Positions 46,870-55,505 of a DNA stretch of 64,000 nucleotides are shown one piece after another. Numbering within the stretch: the first letter of the stretch is position 1; each line of letters opens with the position of its first letter. A program made the position numbers and the translations under genes. This stretch comes from Bacteroidota bacterium (lineage in GTDB: Bacteria > Bacteroidota > Bacteroidia > Chitinophagales > Chitinophagaceae). The stretch covers positions 62,001-126,000 of the forward strand of contig JAUZOD010000006.1 of the NCBI GenBank assembly GCA_030706635.1. The letters run 5' to 3'. The notes under the pieces were generated by a model that ran no database searches, was not told the origin of the DNA, and was given only the letters and a program-made list of their open reading frames with translations.

Positions 46870-48828
46870 ATGAAAAAACATCTTTTCTTTCTTTTCTTTT
46901 TATCTGTTGTATTTAGTTCCTGCAGGGTGAGTCATGACGAAAATGATTACGCCCTGGCCTGCCATAGGAATGAATGGACCCACGATTATGCTTTCGGAAG
47001 CCCATCCTGGGATACTTTCGAGCGCTTTCCGAACAACCCTGTTTATCAGGGGCGTAAGGGCATGGAGTGGCCTGTCAATGGGTTTTTCTATTCGGACCCC
47101 GTGAGTCATAACTGGTACCTGTATATCGGTGAATACAAGGAATATTACAAATCCGACCAGGATACCAGCACGGCAGATTTTAACTGCGTAATTTATAAAT
47201 CATCAAACAGGGGAAAAACGTGGAATAAGACCGGCAACCTGTTTCCTGCGAACATGCGCAGTTATGATTCTATAAAAATTCAGGCGCCGGATGTTATGGT
47301 TACGTACGCTGATGGGAAATATCACATGGTCTTTGATTGGGTATCCGATAATTTCGATTGGCGCCACGCCGAATTATCAGGCCTTGGCTACGCGGTTGCC
47401 GATAAGCCGGAGGGCCCTTTTGTTGTTTCAAAAGAGCCCGCAAAAATAAATACACAGTATAAACAAAAGCCTTTGTTGAACAGGTACTGGAGAATGTACG
47501 CGCCGATGATTGTGAAACGGAAAAATGACTGGGCATTGATATACATGATGGACACCTCTCCGGCCCGCAGTTGGGCATTGGCCGTTTCCACTGCCTCAAA
47601 GCCTGAAGGTCCCTATAGCGAGGCTAAAATAGTGTTGAATACGGAGCGGAAAACAAACTATCCGCCGCTTCTGGAATATTTTCCAGCATTTACCCATCTT
47701 GGCTATGTTTATTTTCCTGCAACATCGGTTTCAGTCAACAGGAACTATCAATCCGTTTACCGGGCGAAGCTAGAAGATGTAACGGATGCCGATAAGTTTG
47801 AGATTTATAGTGCTGGATCTTTCTGGCATTCGGAAAATGTTGAAAATGAATATACGGGAATATGGGGACAGACATTTTCAGGGTTTGTAGATGATAATGA
47901 TTCATTGTATGTCATGTTTCCGTCCAAAGACAGGAAAGACTATGGCACTATAAATCTTGCCAAAGTTTCCTGGAATCACCTGAATAGAGATAGAGGGTTT
48001 AACCTGACCGCCAATGAGGGAAATTCGTTTTCGTATATCAGGCAGGGGATTGATGTGGACGACATAGATATGAAATTTAACCTTGACGGGACTATGCATG
48101 TTATTTGGGATTTTCATTCACCCATAGATATACAGAACGGCTGGGGAAAGTTTGCCCTGGATCAACAGGATGCGGATTTTAAGGAAATTGTAATCAATAA
48201 AACCGGTTGGGCGATTAATGTGTACGACAGCGGAAAAGATGTTCATCGCATTGATTCGGGAAAAATGGGACGCTGGGATAGCACCGGAAATCAGTTGCAG
48301 TTAAAAAAAAGGGGAGATGGGAAGTATAAGCTTATTATCAATGCGGTGGACTGTTGGGAAGGCCTATTAAAAAGCAATCCTGGTGTTTCGGGCATATCCC
48401 TTGATCCTCATAGTTATTTATTTGCCGACCGTTTTGTGGTGGATGGCCGCCCGATTCAGGGATCTGTTACTTATGGTTTTTATGAAGCCCTGCTGAACGC
48501 TGGGAATCAGGATAGCGATTGGCTCTTTAAAAAAGATACCATGTTTGTCTACGGCCGGGGGGCAGTATCAAAAAGGGATTCCAGTTTTGCTAAATGGAAT
48601 TTTGACGGGAAAGGATTCGAACTTTTCTCCCCCCGGGGACCGCTGTATGGTGATGTAAATATTTATCTTGACGGAAAATTGCTCAAAAAGTTATCTTTAA
48701 AGAGCCAGCTGGAAATAAAATCATCAGGCATATATAAATCCGGAGACCTTGCCAGGGGTAGCCATGCAGTTTACATTGAATCGTTGGATGGTTTGCTTCC
48801 TGTAGATTGTATTAACATTGAATTATAA
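46870..48828 (+). CDS. Surface lipoprotein with five-bladed-propeller glycosidase-like domain and C-terminal beta-sandwich
   Basis: A 652-residue lipoprotein; the signal ends in VFSSC with Cys18 lipidated. Residues about 30-420 are rich in repeats such as DTFERFPNNPVYQGRKG, VIYKSSNRGKTWNKTGN, IQAPDVMVTYADGKYHMVFD and MYAPMIVKRKNDWALIYMM, which resemble GH43/GH117-type five-bladed propellers with their acidic catalytic centre. I cannot give a family number. The C-terminal 100 residues (FELFSPRGPLYGDVNIYLDG, GSHAVYIESLDGLLPVD) form a galactose-binding-like sandwich often appended to glycosidases. It follows two GH172 genes and precedes the SGNH gene, so a role in debranching the same glycan is likely. 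Confidence 0.7.
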   Translation: MKKHLFFLFFLSVVFSSCRVSHDENDYALACHRNEWTHDYAFGSPSWDTFERFPNNPVYQGRKGMEWPVNGFFYSDPVSHNWYLYIGEYKEYYKSDQDTSTADFNCVIYKSSNRGKTWNKTGNLFPANMRSYDSIKIQAPDVMVTYADGKYHMVFDWVSDNFDWRHAELSGLGYAVADKPEGPFVVSKEPAKINTQYKQKPLLNRYWRMYAPMIVKRKNDWALIYMMDTSPARSWALAVSTASKPEGPYSEAKIVLNTERKTNYPPLLEYFPAFTHLGYVYFPATSVSVNRNYQSVYRAKLEDVTDADKFEIYSAGSFWHSENVENEYTGIWGQTFSGFVDDNDSLYVMFPSKDRKDYGTINLAKVSWNHLNRDRGFNLTANEGNSFSYIRQGIDVDDIDMKFNLDGTMHVIWDFHSPIDIQNGWGKFALDQQDADFKEIVINKTGWAINVYDSGKDVHRIDSGKMGRWDSTGNQLQLKKRGDGKYKLIINAVDCWEGLLKSNPGVSGISLDPHSYLFADRFVVDGRPIQGSVTYGFYEALLNAGNQDSDWLFKKDTMFVYGRGAVSKRDSSFAKWNFDGKGFELFSPRGPLYGDVNIYLDGKLLKKLSLKSQLEIKSSGIYKSGDLARGSHAVYIESLDGLLPVDCINIEL

Positions 48829-48877
48829 AACATGACGTGATGTTGCATTTTCAATTGACGTCGGAACATATCAGCAA

Positions 48878-50047
48878 ATGACCATGTTCATAAAGAGCCA
48901 AACTAAAACGCGCCTGTCCCTGTTCGTGAAAAAGATATTCCGGCCAATAAGCCTCAGAATCCTGTTGTGCAATTTATTATTGTGCTCCGTAACCCATTTA
49001 ACGGCACAAAAAAATGATGGGATAGATACTGCATTGATTCCTTTCTGGAAGACAACGACCATGTACAATGAATCGGTACTGATGATTTCAGAAAATGGAG
49101 GACTTCCTGCAGCCAAATTGCTGTTTAAAACCGATAAGATTCTTTCCGTCAGGAATTCTGCATTAAATACGGACTATAAGGAGGGCGTGGATTGGGAATA
49201 TAAGCATGGACAGCTGCTCTTGCCGAAAGGTTCAAAGGCAGCTTATCTGACGGATGAGCAGCTCTATCCTGACACATCAGCGAATACATTCCCGAAAAAG
49301 GGCGGCGGCTTGATATTATTCCATGAAGGATCATTTTTTCATAGCCATCAGTTGGCAGTCACCTATACCCATGCTCCTGATCAATGGAAGGGTCCTGTGA
49401 CCGTCTTTCAGGGAGGAGAACTTCCGGAAGTAATGGATAAGCTAAAAAGAAGAATATCATTAAAGATGTTACTTTTTGGCGATAGCATTGCCGCAGGTTA
49501 CAATGCCAGCGGTGAAACTGACTCTCCCCCGCATTTGCCCAGCTGGGGAAATCTGGTTGCGGAGGGTTTAAGGAGATATTATAAAGAAAATATTGCTTTC
49601 ACCAATACCTCGGTTGCCGGAAAAGATTCCCAATGGGGGCTGGCAACGGTACAGGAGCGAGTGATTGCGCATGATCCCGATCTTGTCATCATCGCATTTG
49701 GGATGAACGACGGTACGGGCCGGATGGATCCGAAACTGTTTAAAGCAAATATTCAGGGAATAATCAGTGCCGTAAAACAGCACAATCCTAAGTCGGAGTT
49801 TATATTGGTGGTTAGTATGATGCCCAATCCTGAATCCAATTTTTTAGGAACCCAGGAATTGTTCGAAAAGGTGTTGGCTGAATTGACGGGGCCGGGTGTT
49901 GTGCTGGTAGATATGGATTCTGTACACACAGAACTGCTAAAATATAAATCCTATCAGGACATGACCGGAAATAATATTAACCATCCTAATGATTTTCTGA
50001 TTCGCTGGTACGCACAGGAAATACTGGCATCGCTAATTCCCTATTGA
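48878..50047 (+). CDS. SGNH/GDSL hydrolase, probable carbohydrate esterase
   Basis: A 389-residue secreted protein; a hydrophobic segment near residues 24-43 (LRILLCNLLLCSVTHLTAQ) acts as signal. An N-terminal beta-domain (about 45-185) precedes the SGNH domain. Block I is LLFGDSIAAGYNASG with the nucleophile Ser, block II has Gly in NTSVAGKDS, block III is IIAFGMNDGTG with Asn, and the catalytic Asp/His pair is in NHPNDFLIRWYAQ. This two-part form is typical of acetyl esterases of Bacteroidota glycan loci. It is the last gene of the plus-strand run starting at 43905 and ends at a hairpin shared with the convergent gene. Confidence 0.88.
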   Translation: MTMFIKSQTKTRLSLFVKKIFRPISLRILLCNLLLCSVTHLTAQKNDGIDTALIPFWKTTTMYNESVLMISENGGLPAAKLLFKTDKILSVRNSALNTDYKEGVDWEYKHGQLLLPKGSKAAYLTDEQLYPDTSANTFPKKGGGLILFHEGSFFHSHQLAVTYTHAPDQWKGPVTVFQGGELPEVMDKLKRRISLKMLLFGDSIAAGYNASGETDSPPHLPSWGNLVAEGLRRYYKENIAFTNTSVAGKDSQWGLATVQERVIAHDPDLVIIAFGMNDGTGRMDPKLFKANIQGIISAVKQHNPKSEFILVVSMMPNPESNFLGTQELFEKVLAELTGPGVVLVDMDSVHTELLKYKSYQDMTGNNINHPNDFLIRWYAQEILASLIPY

Positions 50048-50072
50048 AATCAGCGCCTAGGCCTGGCTGATT
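50048..50072. terminator. Hairpin between the convergent SGNH and alpha/beta hydrolase genes
   Basis: AATCAGC and GCTGATT form a 7-bp stem in the 23-base gap; internal bases can extend it (GCC/GGC). There is no strong T tract on either strand, so it may only weakly separate the two transcripts. Confidence 0.4.
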
Positions 50073-52275
50073 ATTCTTTGGTTAAAAATTGAACCATCTC
50101 ATCCTGGCTGATGCTTTCGGGATTAACCGAAAAAAGAGTATTACCGGAAAAGCCTGCCAGTTTACTGATCTCCGGACCACACAGGTATTTATTGGCATTG
50201 AATAACCTCAGGTGCTGCCCGGAGGATAGGGCCAGCACGGTTTTTAAACCACCGACGCGCATGATGCCAGGAATCTCCAGAGTGAGCGCCTGCTGGTCTG
50301 TAGTGGGGTCAAAATGATCGCCGTCCAATACTATTTTATTTAAATCACTGGTAACTGAAGATAAAAGCAAACCCGTGATCCCGCTGTTCCCGGTTGAATA
50401 CAATTTGATGCTGTGGGAAAGATCCCGGCTTTCTTTAATACAACGGATCAGGGTGAGCAGATCCTGAACCTGTTCCTGCCTGTCCGTTAAGTTGAAGGTG
50501 TTGAAGTATTTTGCGTTCTCATCACGCCTGGTCATGGTTGAATCCTGCAGTGTATGTTCACCCTGTTTAAACAGATCCGGAACCAGCACATTGCATTTCT
50601 GATTGATCAGCTGATGAATCAATTCATTGGGCACAGTGCTACCCTGGGCTACCCACTGCTCTTTTCCCCGATCGCCGGTGACGATAACCGTGGAATTTGC
50701 AGTTGAGGAAACCGGCTGATAAAGCAGACAGGGTATCCATTCGTTTCTGTCTTTTCTTGAGATCAGTAGTTGAGTGGCAATAAAATAGTCTCCTCTGCTG
50801 CGCTTGACTACTCTGCAGTCTATGGCCTCCGGTGACTCAGCGCCGATCAAATGACGGACGGCTTTTCCGTAAATCAATTTAAAACTATCCAGGCCGTTAG
50901 CATCTTTTGGCCAGTATTGCGCCAGTTGTTTTGCATAAATGCCCTTCAATAATTCCTTCAGCCCCGGCTCATCCAGCGTATTCGGAAGCCCATGATATTC
51001 CGATGCAGGAAGTTGCGCAAACGCTTTCTGGGTGCTGGTATCGCGTTTATTCATAAAGGCCAGCAGATTTTGATCGCTGTCCTGCTGAAATGCAACCTCC
51101 CTGAATTTACTTGCATCATTTTCGTGCAGCAGCCATTTTCCGAACCATTCCTCCACAGCTTCACTGCTTGCCCTGTTGTAGTTATGTATGAAGTCAAAAT
51201 GCGTATTCTTTAATTTGTCTTCCGATTGATACAGATGGTAAATGGATTTTACCATCGGCAGGATGGTATTCCGGGTATCGTAAGTCCAGTCGTGCGTATC
51301 AGAAACCAGTAACAGGGGTTTGGGCGCGATCATGGATGCTATTTCCACATTAAACGTATTGATCCGGAGTCCGGGCGCATTCTCGCATAAGTCACCGCCC
51401 TGCATATTATCGCTGACCATATTTACCGGCGCCGCCGCCTGAAACCGGTCATCCACGGCCGTCAGCATATACACCTGCGTACCGCCGCCACTCGCGCCGG
51501 TAATGGCGATCCGGCTACTGTCCACTTCAGGAAGACTCAGCAGGAAATCCAGTGCGCGCATGCTGTTTCGCAATTGCAGCCCCAGCAGATTAATTCCGTA
51601 TAAGGTGGAAATGGAATCGCCGCGGGCAAAAATATGCGCAACCTGACGGGTATCATTATAGCCGGTCATATCATAAGCGAATACCACATATCCCTGCTTT
51701 ACAAAATTGAGACAGCGGGTGGAAACCGAATTTATGGAATCGTTATTCAGTCGTCCATTAGGAAAATGTCCATGGGCAGAAAGTACGGCGGGGAAGGGCC
51801 CCTTACCCGCAGGGCGGTATATATTTCCGGCCAGGAAAAATCCCGGATAGGTTTCGATCGTTACCGTTTCAACGATATAATTACCATGGTCAATCTTATG
51901 GTAATATTTCGGATTTAAAGGATTTCGTTCGGGCAGGGGCCAGAGACCGGCACAAACCAGGATATGCTCTCGGAGATATTGTTTTCTTTTTTCCCATTCG
52001 GTTTTTGTTTTGTAAACCGGCATGGTAAACAAACTATTTGTTCCGTTGGAAGTCAGCAGGCGCTCATCCCGAAAGCTGACATCGCGGTTTGCCAGGTTGT
52101 GTTCATCATATAACTGGATCAATGAAGAATGACTGGCCTGAGGTAATGTTTGCAGGTCATCTTTGGGTAAGCTCCATGCGGCATCGGCATCCGCCTGTCC
52201 ATTCTGTTGACTGGTCGTATGACAGCCCGATAGGACAATAAGACCGGAGAGCAGGATCAATAGAGGTCTGAACAT
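50071..52275 (-). CDS. Lipoprotein with two alpha/beta-hydrolase domains, acetyl-xylan-esterase-like
   Basis: A 734-residue lipoprotein; the signal ends in VLSGC (Cys18). The first alpha/beta-hydrolase domain (about 100-420) has FPAVLSAHGHFPNG, the nucleophile elbow ITGASGGGTQVYML, the acid loop LLLVSDTHDWTYDTR and a probable catalytic His at FDFIHNYNRASSEAVEEW. The second half (about 500-734) again reads like a hydrolase fold (NSTVIVTGDRGKEQWVAQ, LYSTGNSGITGLLLSS), but its elbow GNSGITG is degenerate and no acid/His pair is obvious, so it may be non-catalytic. Relatives are often called acetyl xylan esterases or dipeptidyl-peptidase-like. In this context an esterase role on decorated glycans is likely. 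Confidence 0.8.
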   Translation of the reverse strand: MFRPLLILLSGLIVLSGCHTTSQQNGQADADAAWSLPKDDLQTLPQASHSSLIQLYDEHNLANRDVSFRDERLLTSNGTNSLFTMPVYKTKTEWEKRKQYLREHILVCAGLWPLPERNPLNPKYYHKIDHGNYIVETVTIETYPGFFLAGNIYRPAGKGPFPAVLSAHGHFPNGRLNNDSINSVSTRCLNFVKQGYVVFAYDMTGYNDTRQVAHIFARGDSISTLYGINLLGLQLRNSMRALDFLLSLPEVDSSRIAITGASGGGTQVYMLTAVDDRFQAAAPVNMVSDNMQGGDLCENAPGLRINTFNVEIASMIAPKPLLLVSDTHDWTYDTRNTILPMVKSIYHLYQSEDKLKNTHFDFIHNYNRASSEAVEEWFGKWLLHENDASKFREVAFQQDSDQNLLAFMNKRDTSTQKAFAQLPASEYHGLPNTLDEPGLKELLKGIYAKQLAQYWPKDANGLDSFKLIYGKAVRHLIGAESPEAIDCRVVKRSRGDYFIATQLLISRKDRNEWIPCLLYQPVSSTANSTVIVTGDRGKEQWVAQGSTVPNELIHQLINQKCNVLVPDLFKQGEHTLQDSTMTRRDENAKYFNTFNLTDRQEQVQDLLTLIRCIKESRDLSHSIKLYSTGNSGITGLLLSSVTSDLNKIVLDGDHFDPTTDQQALTLEIPGIMRVGGLKTVLALSSGQHLRLFNANKYLCGPEISKLAGFSGNTLFSVNPESISQDEMVQFLTKE

Positions 52276-52323
52276 GGTTGTGTTTTTGGTTCATTAATTC
52301 ATCTGGACTACTACATAGGCATC

Positions 52324-52903
52324 CTAGCCATTTTCTGAAACAGGCTGAAAATACGTATTATTGAACACAAGATAAGTCTGTCCGTCGATATCCTGCTCCA
52401 CCACGCCATCGGGGATCCGGGTCATATCATTATTCGCATAAACGATCACCATTTTCAATGGCAGCGTAAAGGCGTCGTTGGAGATCCAGAACTGGTAGGG
52501 TTTATCCTTTGCTATTCCCGCAATGTGAAAAAATTCTTTGCCGGATACTTTGGTTATGCCTAGGTAGATCGGATTTTTTGATTCGGACAGGAGATCGTCC
52601 ACAAAAGAAGGATAAAAGAAATCAGATGTGGGAAATTCAATCCCATAGGATTTGTTCATGGTGTCGATCATCTCAGGCCCTGCATGTAAACGTGTTGTTC
52701 ATTGGCGTGCTTAACCAAGCCAAAATGCTCACTCCGGATATCATAGTTTGAATTTACCGTTACGCTGCAGGATGCGAGGTCGCCGATCATAGCGCTCATC
52801 CGGTCCAGAATGGAAAGGCCACCGTATCCATGGTGCCGGATTGTGCCTGAACATGGATGGCTGCGGCACCGATAAGTAAGCAGAAAAAGAATTTTTTATT
52901 CAT
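52324..52903 (-). pseudogene. DUF2092 family periplasmic protein, multiply disrupted
   Basis: The start at 52903 opens MNKKFFFCLLIGAAAIHVQA, a good signal peptide, but the frame stops 35 codons in. Reading with one extra base near 52830 gives GGLSILDRMSAMIGDLASCS and HFGLVKHANEQHVYMQGL, the N-terminal half of DUF2092 proteins. That frame stops at about 52674, and the family resumes in yet another frame as EMIDTMNKSYGIEFPTSDFF and continues to 52324 (TLPLKMVIVYANNDMTRIP). The piece between the two, expected to be about 50 residues, is missing. So the gene has one small frameshift, a deletion and a further frame change. The last 115 codons are open from an ATG at 52671 but unlikely to make a functional protein. 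Confidence 0.8.
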
Positions 52904-53047
52904 GATAAATTTATTTTTGAATTGCTCATGCCTAATATAAATTTATTTCGCAGACGATGCCTGATAAACAGATGCTTAATAGTTTAATAACCGGCAGCAT
53001 CATACCGGAAATTACGGGCTGCCTGTTTTTTGAGCAGGCGGGAGGCA

Positions 53048-54424
53048 TTATTCCCGAGTATTAAAGACAGCAAATTCCTTTACCTGTGGAGTTCCCTCGG
53101 AATTACTGATCTTAAGCCTCAGCTTCCTGGTGTCAATCCGGTTAAAAGTCTGTATGCGCTTATGGCCTACCGATTCGCCCTGTGCTACAGTTTGCCACTG
53201 ATCGTTAAGCCAGGCTTCTACCAGATAGTTCCGGATGCGTTCTCCTTTGCTGATGTCTTCCGCTATGATTATGCTGTTGACGGGCTGAGGATCTTTGCTG
53301 ATGTTAAGTTCTATGAGACTCCCCTTGCCATGGGTAACAGCAACCGGACTGGAAAAACGATTTTTTATTTCATCTCCGAAAGTCTGAAGCAGCTGAACAT
53401 CTTTTTCCGGAACGAGTCCGCTGCTATCTATCACGATCCCGATGAGCATATTGGAATTCCGGCCTACACTCGTGATGTAATTATTCAGCAGCTGATCAGG
53501 AGTCAATAGTCCCTGACCTTCAGATTTCCAGAACCAGCCGCCCTGCCAGCCGCTGCGCAATGGAAAATCCGTTTCCCCGGGACACCATAATTTCCCATTC
53601 GGGCTGCCGCTCATGTCATCGGGTTTGAGGGTGCCATTTGCGTCAATAGCCCTGTTTGTGGTAGCCCAGTTCGGATAGGGAGCCAATCCGTTTTCATTGC
53701 CAATCCATCGGATCAGGTTCTTTGCATCGGCAGGACCCTGGAAGACAACAGCATCGGGTTGCAATTTTTTTAGCAGCGGAGCGATATCCGGTCCTCCGTC
53801 TTTTGCCGGCAGCACGCCGCCGTCAAACCATATTTCAAATAATTTTCCGTAGTTGCTCCATAGTTCGGTAAGCTGTTTTCTAACGATGGCATTGTATTCC
53901 TGCTGATTCACCGGACCGCCCGGCTGCACTTTTCCTGGATTGTCTACATATAAGAATCCGTTTGCCGATGCACTCGCGTAGATGCCGGGTTTCAGTCCAT
54001 ATTTTTTACAGCTGGCGATAAAGTCGGCTACGATATCTCCTTTGCCGTTTTCCCAGGGACAATTTTTTACACTGTATTCATGTGCCTTCGTGGGCCAGAG
54101 ACTAAAACCCGAGCAATGTTTTGCTACGAGCACTGCATATTTTGCACCGGCAGCTTTGGCGGCTCTTATCCACTGGTCAGTATTTAATTTCGTCGGGTTG
54201 AATACAGAGGCCGGTGGCTGGGTACCCCAATGGCGCCAGTCATAATCCGGAACGAAAACCGGCATATCCAGATGAAAGATGGCGCCAATCTCCGCGTCGG
54301 CCCACTGCACATGGGATTCGGAGGGCAGCACGGGATCCTGGGCGGGTTTGTTCTGTGGATAACCGAATGCGGTGGCAAAAATCAAAGCAATAAACAGGGT
54401 TGACCGGGTCAAAAATTTCAGCAT
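53048..54424 (-). CDS. GH29 alpha-L-fucosidase with C-terminal discoidin-like domain
   Basis: A 458-residue secreted protein with a signal peptide ending at FGYPQ. The barrel motifs are IGAIFHLDMPVFVPDYDW, KYAVLVAKHCSGFSLWP, LKPGIYASASANGF and LFEIWFDGGVLPAKDG, in which the Asp after WF is the nucleophile position. The His-Trp pair found in the first strand of many GH29 enzymes is replaced by His-Leu-Asp, a feature of subfamily-B-like members. The C-terminal 110 residues (PVNSIIIAEDISKGERI, NRIDTRKLRLKISNSEGTPQ) form an F5/8-type domain. It is distinct from the other two GH29 genes of this window and probably has a different linkage preference. Confidence 0.9.
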   Translation of the reverse strand: MLKFLTRSTLFIALIFATAFGYPQNKPAQDPVLPSESHVQWADAEIGAIFHLDMPVFVPDYDWRHWGTQPPASVFNPTKLNTDQWIRAAKAAGAKYAVLVAKHCSGFSLWPTKAHEYSVKNCPWENGKGDIVADFIASCKKYGLKPGIYASASANGFLYVDNPGKVQPGGPVNQQEYNAIVRKQLTELWSNYGKLFEIWFDGGVLPAKDGGPDIAPLLKKLQPDAVVFQGPADAKNLIRWIGNENGLAPYPNWATTNRAIDANGTLKPDDMSGSPNGKLWCPGETDFPLRSGWQGGWFWKSEGQGLLTPDQLLNNYITSVGRNSNMLIGIVIDSSGLVPEKDVQLLQTFGDEIKNRFSSPVAVTHGKGSLIELNISKDPQPVNSIIIAEDISKGERIRNYLVEAWLNDQWQTVAQGESVGHKRIQTFNRIDTRKLRLKISNSEGTPQVKEFAVFNTRE

Positions 54425-54610
54425 GTGAATGGGATATATTTTTATTAAGTTAAGGCATATAACGCATGCAAAAGAGGGGTGGCGTATTGGATATCTATAA
54501 TATATTGATAATTAGTATGTTGCAGAAGGGGGTAGAAAAAATTGAAAAAACCGGTTACGTAAGCTTTCCCTGTGGTTACTAATTCATGTAAGCAGCTGTT
54601 AAGACATCCT

Positions 54611-54795
54611 TATCCCCTGAAAAATAAAATCCTGAAAAACCATTATCCGGTATCCTTCTGATTAAACCGTATCCTGTAAAAAACCAGATCCATTTTCCTG
54701 AAAACCATGATGAAATTTAAATCCTATTCCTAAGAAACCGACCCGATCCTTTGAAAAACCAAAAAATAAAAGTCGACGTATCCATTGAAAACACA
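54611..54795. repeat. Degenerate TCCTGAAAAACC-type repeats
   Basis: About eight imperfect copies of TCCTGAAAAACC occur at uneven spacing of 15 to 35 bases (for example near 54630, 54673, 54697, 54728 and 54748). Several are preceded by TAT or GAT. They are too irregular for a CRISPR array or a simple tandem repeat. They could be decayed protein-binding sites or simple compositional bias. Confidence 0.45.
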
Positions 54796-54890
54796 GCGTA
54801 GGGTTGGCATATTATTTCCAAAATTCGCTATGAAAGCGCCGGCTTTATTTTCTCTCTGACTACCCTTTACAAGCAGAAAATGCATTTGCA

Positions 54891-54923
54891 AACAGCCCTT
54901 GAAGAAGGGCTGTTTTTATTTTT
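54891..54923 (+). terminator. Strong intrinsic terminator with no gene in front of it
   Basis: A perfect 10-bp stem, AACAGCCCTT/AAGGGCTGTT, closes a GAAG tetraloop and runs into TTTATTTTT. It lies in the noncoding stretch; the only plus-strand frame just before it is nine codons long (from 54831). Confidence 0.85.
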
Positions 54924-54969
54924 GATAATGAACCCGGTTATTTGACGCGATAAACTATGGATTTGGAAA

Positions 54970-55185
54970 TTGCTCTTTGTCCTTTTTCTGCGTATCGGCT
55001 ATTTTAGGAAATACCTGAGGATTGCCGTGCATTTTGCGATGGTTACAATCGAAAAAGTCAATTCCGTTCAGGACAGCGTAAAAAACCATGGAGGCCAGGA
55101 GCAGGTCACCAAGGATAACGGGGAGGTAATTCACGAGGCGGTTTCTGATACAAACGCCCGCATGAGCCTTAAATTATCCTTATGA
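54970..55185 (+). CDS. Possible small ORF or gene remnant, 71 codons
   Basis: The second half of the translation (VTIEKVNSVQDSVKNHGG, KDNGEVIHEAVSDTNARM) has a protein-like, hydrophilic and charged composition. The first part is hydrophobic (MLFVLFLRIGYF) but not a good signal. I do not recognise a family. It may be a scrap of a larger gene and not an intact small protein. Confidence 0.2.
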   Translation: MLFVLFLRIGYFRKYLRIAVHFAMVTIEKVNSVQDSVKNHGGQEQVTKDNGEVIHEAVSDTNARMSLKLSL

Positions 55186-55301
55186 ACCGGTCAGCGGGTC
55201 TTTTTTCGGAATAACGAAATGTAATTCATAGAGGTTGATCTTAGGAATGAAGAGAGGAAGTGGTCTGGATCTGACTGATCAAGGCTGAAAATCTGACAGA
55301 G

Positions 55302-55499
55302 TTGAGATGGAAACGAGCCAGCCCTTATGTTCGCCGATGTATCGCTCTGAATTCGCTCATCTTTCGCTTTGATCCCGCGCTGTCATATTGGCTTATTTGC
55401 TTCTCCGGAGCCCGGTTTTCGGCTTATTTCCCGGCTTACCGATTTATCGAACAATCCTGTCGCTCCGGCACGCCTATACCATATCGTTCCTGCTTTTAA
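55302..55499 (+). other. Open frame of 65 codons, likely noncoding or an interspersed repeat
   Basis: The frame fills the last 200 bases before the convergent gene end and translates to a Ser/Arg/Tyr/Phe-rich peptide without features of a folded protein. The DNA is rich in CCGG and CCCGG words with short inverted repeats (CCCGGTTTTCGG). Composition differs from the flanking genes. It could be a multi-copy intergenic element; only a genome-wide search can tell. Confidence 0.25.
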
Positions 55500-55505
55500 A
55501 TGAGC

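Larger units (their letters stand above)
54425..55505. other. Intergenic stretch of about 1.1 kb with repeats, a terminator and no convincing gene
   Basis: This is the longest gap in the window. The first 180 bases are AT-rich. Next come degenerate repeats (54611-54795), an orphan terminator (54891-54923), an open frame of 71 codons and another of 65 codons, listed separately. The terminator faces plus-strand transcription, although no plus-strand gene is seen upstream, so a small RNA or lost gene may end there. Confidence 0.6.

Noticed and set aside
54611-54795. CRISPR-like array
   Set aside because: The repeat units are short and imperfect, the spacing is uneven, and no cas genes are nearby.
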